This document shows positions 14,654 through 14,668 of a stretch of DNA of 14,668 nucleotides, piece by piece. The position numbers and the translations under genes are program-made. A model generated the notes under the pieces. The model saw only the letters and a list, made by a program, of their open reading frames with translations. It had not been told where the DNA came from and did not search any database. How positions within the stretch are numbered: the first letter of the stretch is position 1; the number at the start of each line of letters is the position of its first letter. This DNA comes from Acidimicrobiales bacterium (GTDB lineage Bacteria; Actinomycetota; Acidimicrobiia; Acidimicrobiales; JABEUL01): assembly GCA_013044465.1 (NCBI GenBank), contig JABEUL010000160.1, forward strand, positions 1 to 14,668. Direction: 5' to 3'.

Positions 14654-14668
14654 GCCGCTTTTAACACA

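Overview
The window looks like a core-genome segment of a fairly low-GC actinobacterium, possibly an uncultured or marine Acidimicrobiia-like lineage. The gene order (Ala/Lys-rich protein, tlyA, nadK, recN, pyrG, xerD, scpA, scpB, rluB) is a familiar actinobacterial one. The Rpf-type transglycosylase domain at the left edge and the phasin-like/Lys-Ala protein before tlyA also fit Actinobacteria. Base composition looks clearly below 50% GC, though I did not count it. The Acidimicrobiia assignment is inference.

Layout, left to right. (1) The C-terminal end of a secreted Rpf-like transglycosylase (+), closed by a strong intrinsic terminator at 384-437. (2) A crotonase-family gene (+) with its own Shine-Dalgarno sequence; it lacks both classical hydratase glutamates. 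(3) A five-gene minus-strand operon, transcribed scpA, scpB, rluB, MFS transporter, beta-propeller lipoprotein, with every junction overlapping or about 10 nt apart. (4) trpS (+), diverging from scpA and converging on the next gene. (5) A minus-strand run transcribed H1-like protein, tlyA, nadK, recN, then a 166-nt gap, then pyrG, xerD and a DksA/TraR-type zinc-finger gene.

The genes are mostly housekeeping. ScpA/ScpB (condensin partners), XerD (dimer resolution) and RecN (break repair) maintain the chromosome. RluB and TlyA modify rRNA, TrpS charges tRNA, NadK makes NADP and PyrG makes CTP. The transporter and lipoprotein at the end of the scp operon are the lineage-specific part and may act together at the envelope.

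No mobile element, CRISPR array, tRNA or rRNA was seen, and I found no new multi-gene system. The best second-look items are: a tlyA reading frame whose conserved S4 N-terminus has no ATG/GTG/TTG start, only a CTG in a 4-nt CTGA overlap with the upstream stop; several genes without a Shine-Dalgarno but with a TANNNT box 6-8 nt before the start, suggesting leaderless mRNAs; the crotonase without catalytic glutamates; and the Lys/Ala tail encoded by recent-looking DNA tandem repeats.
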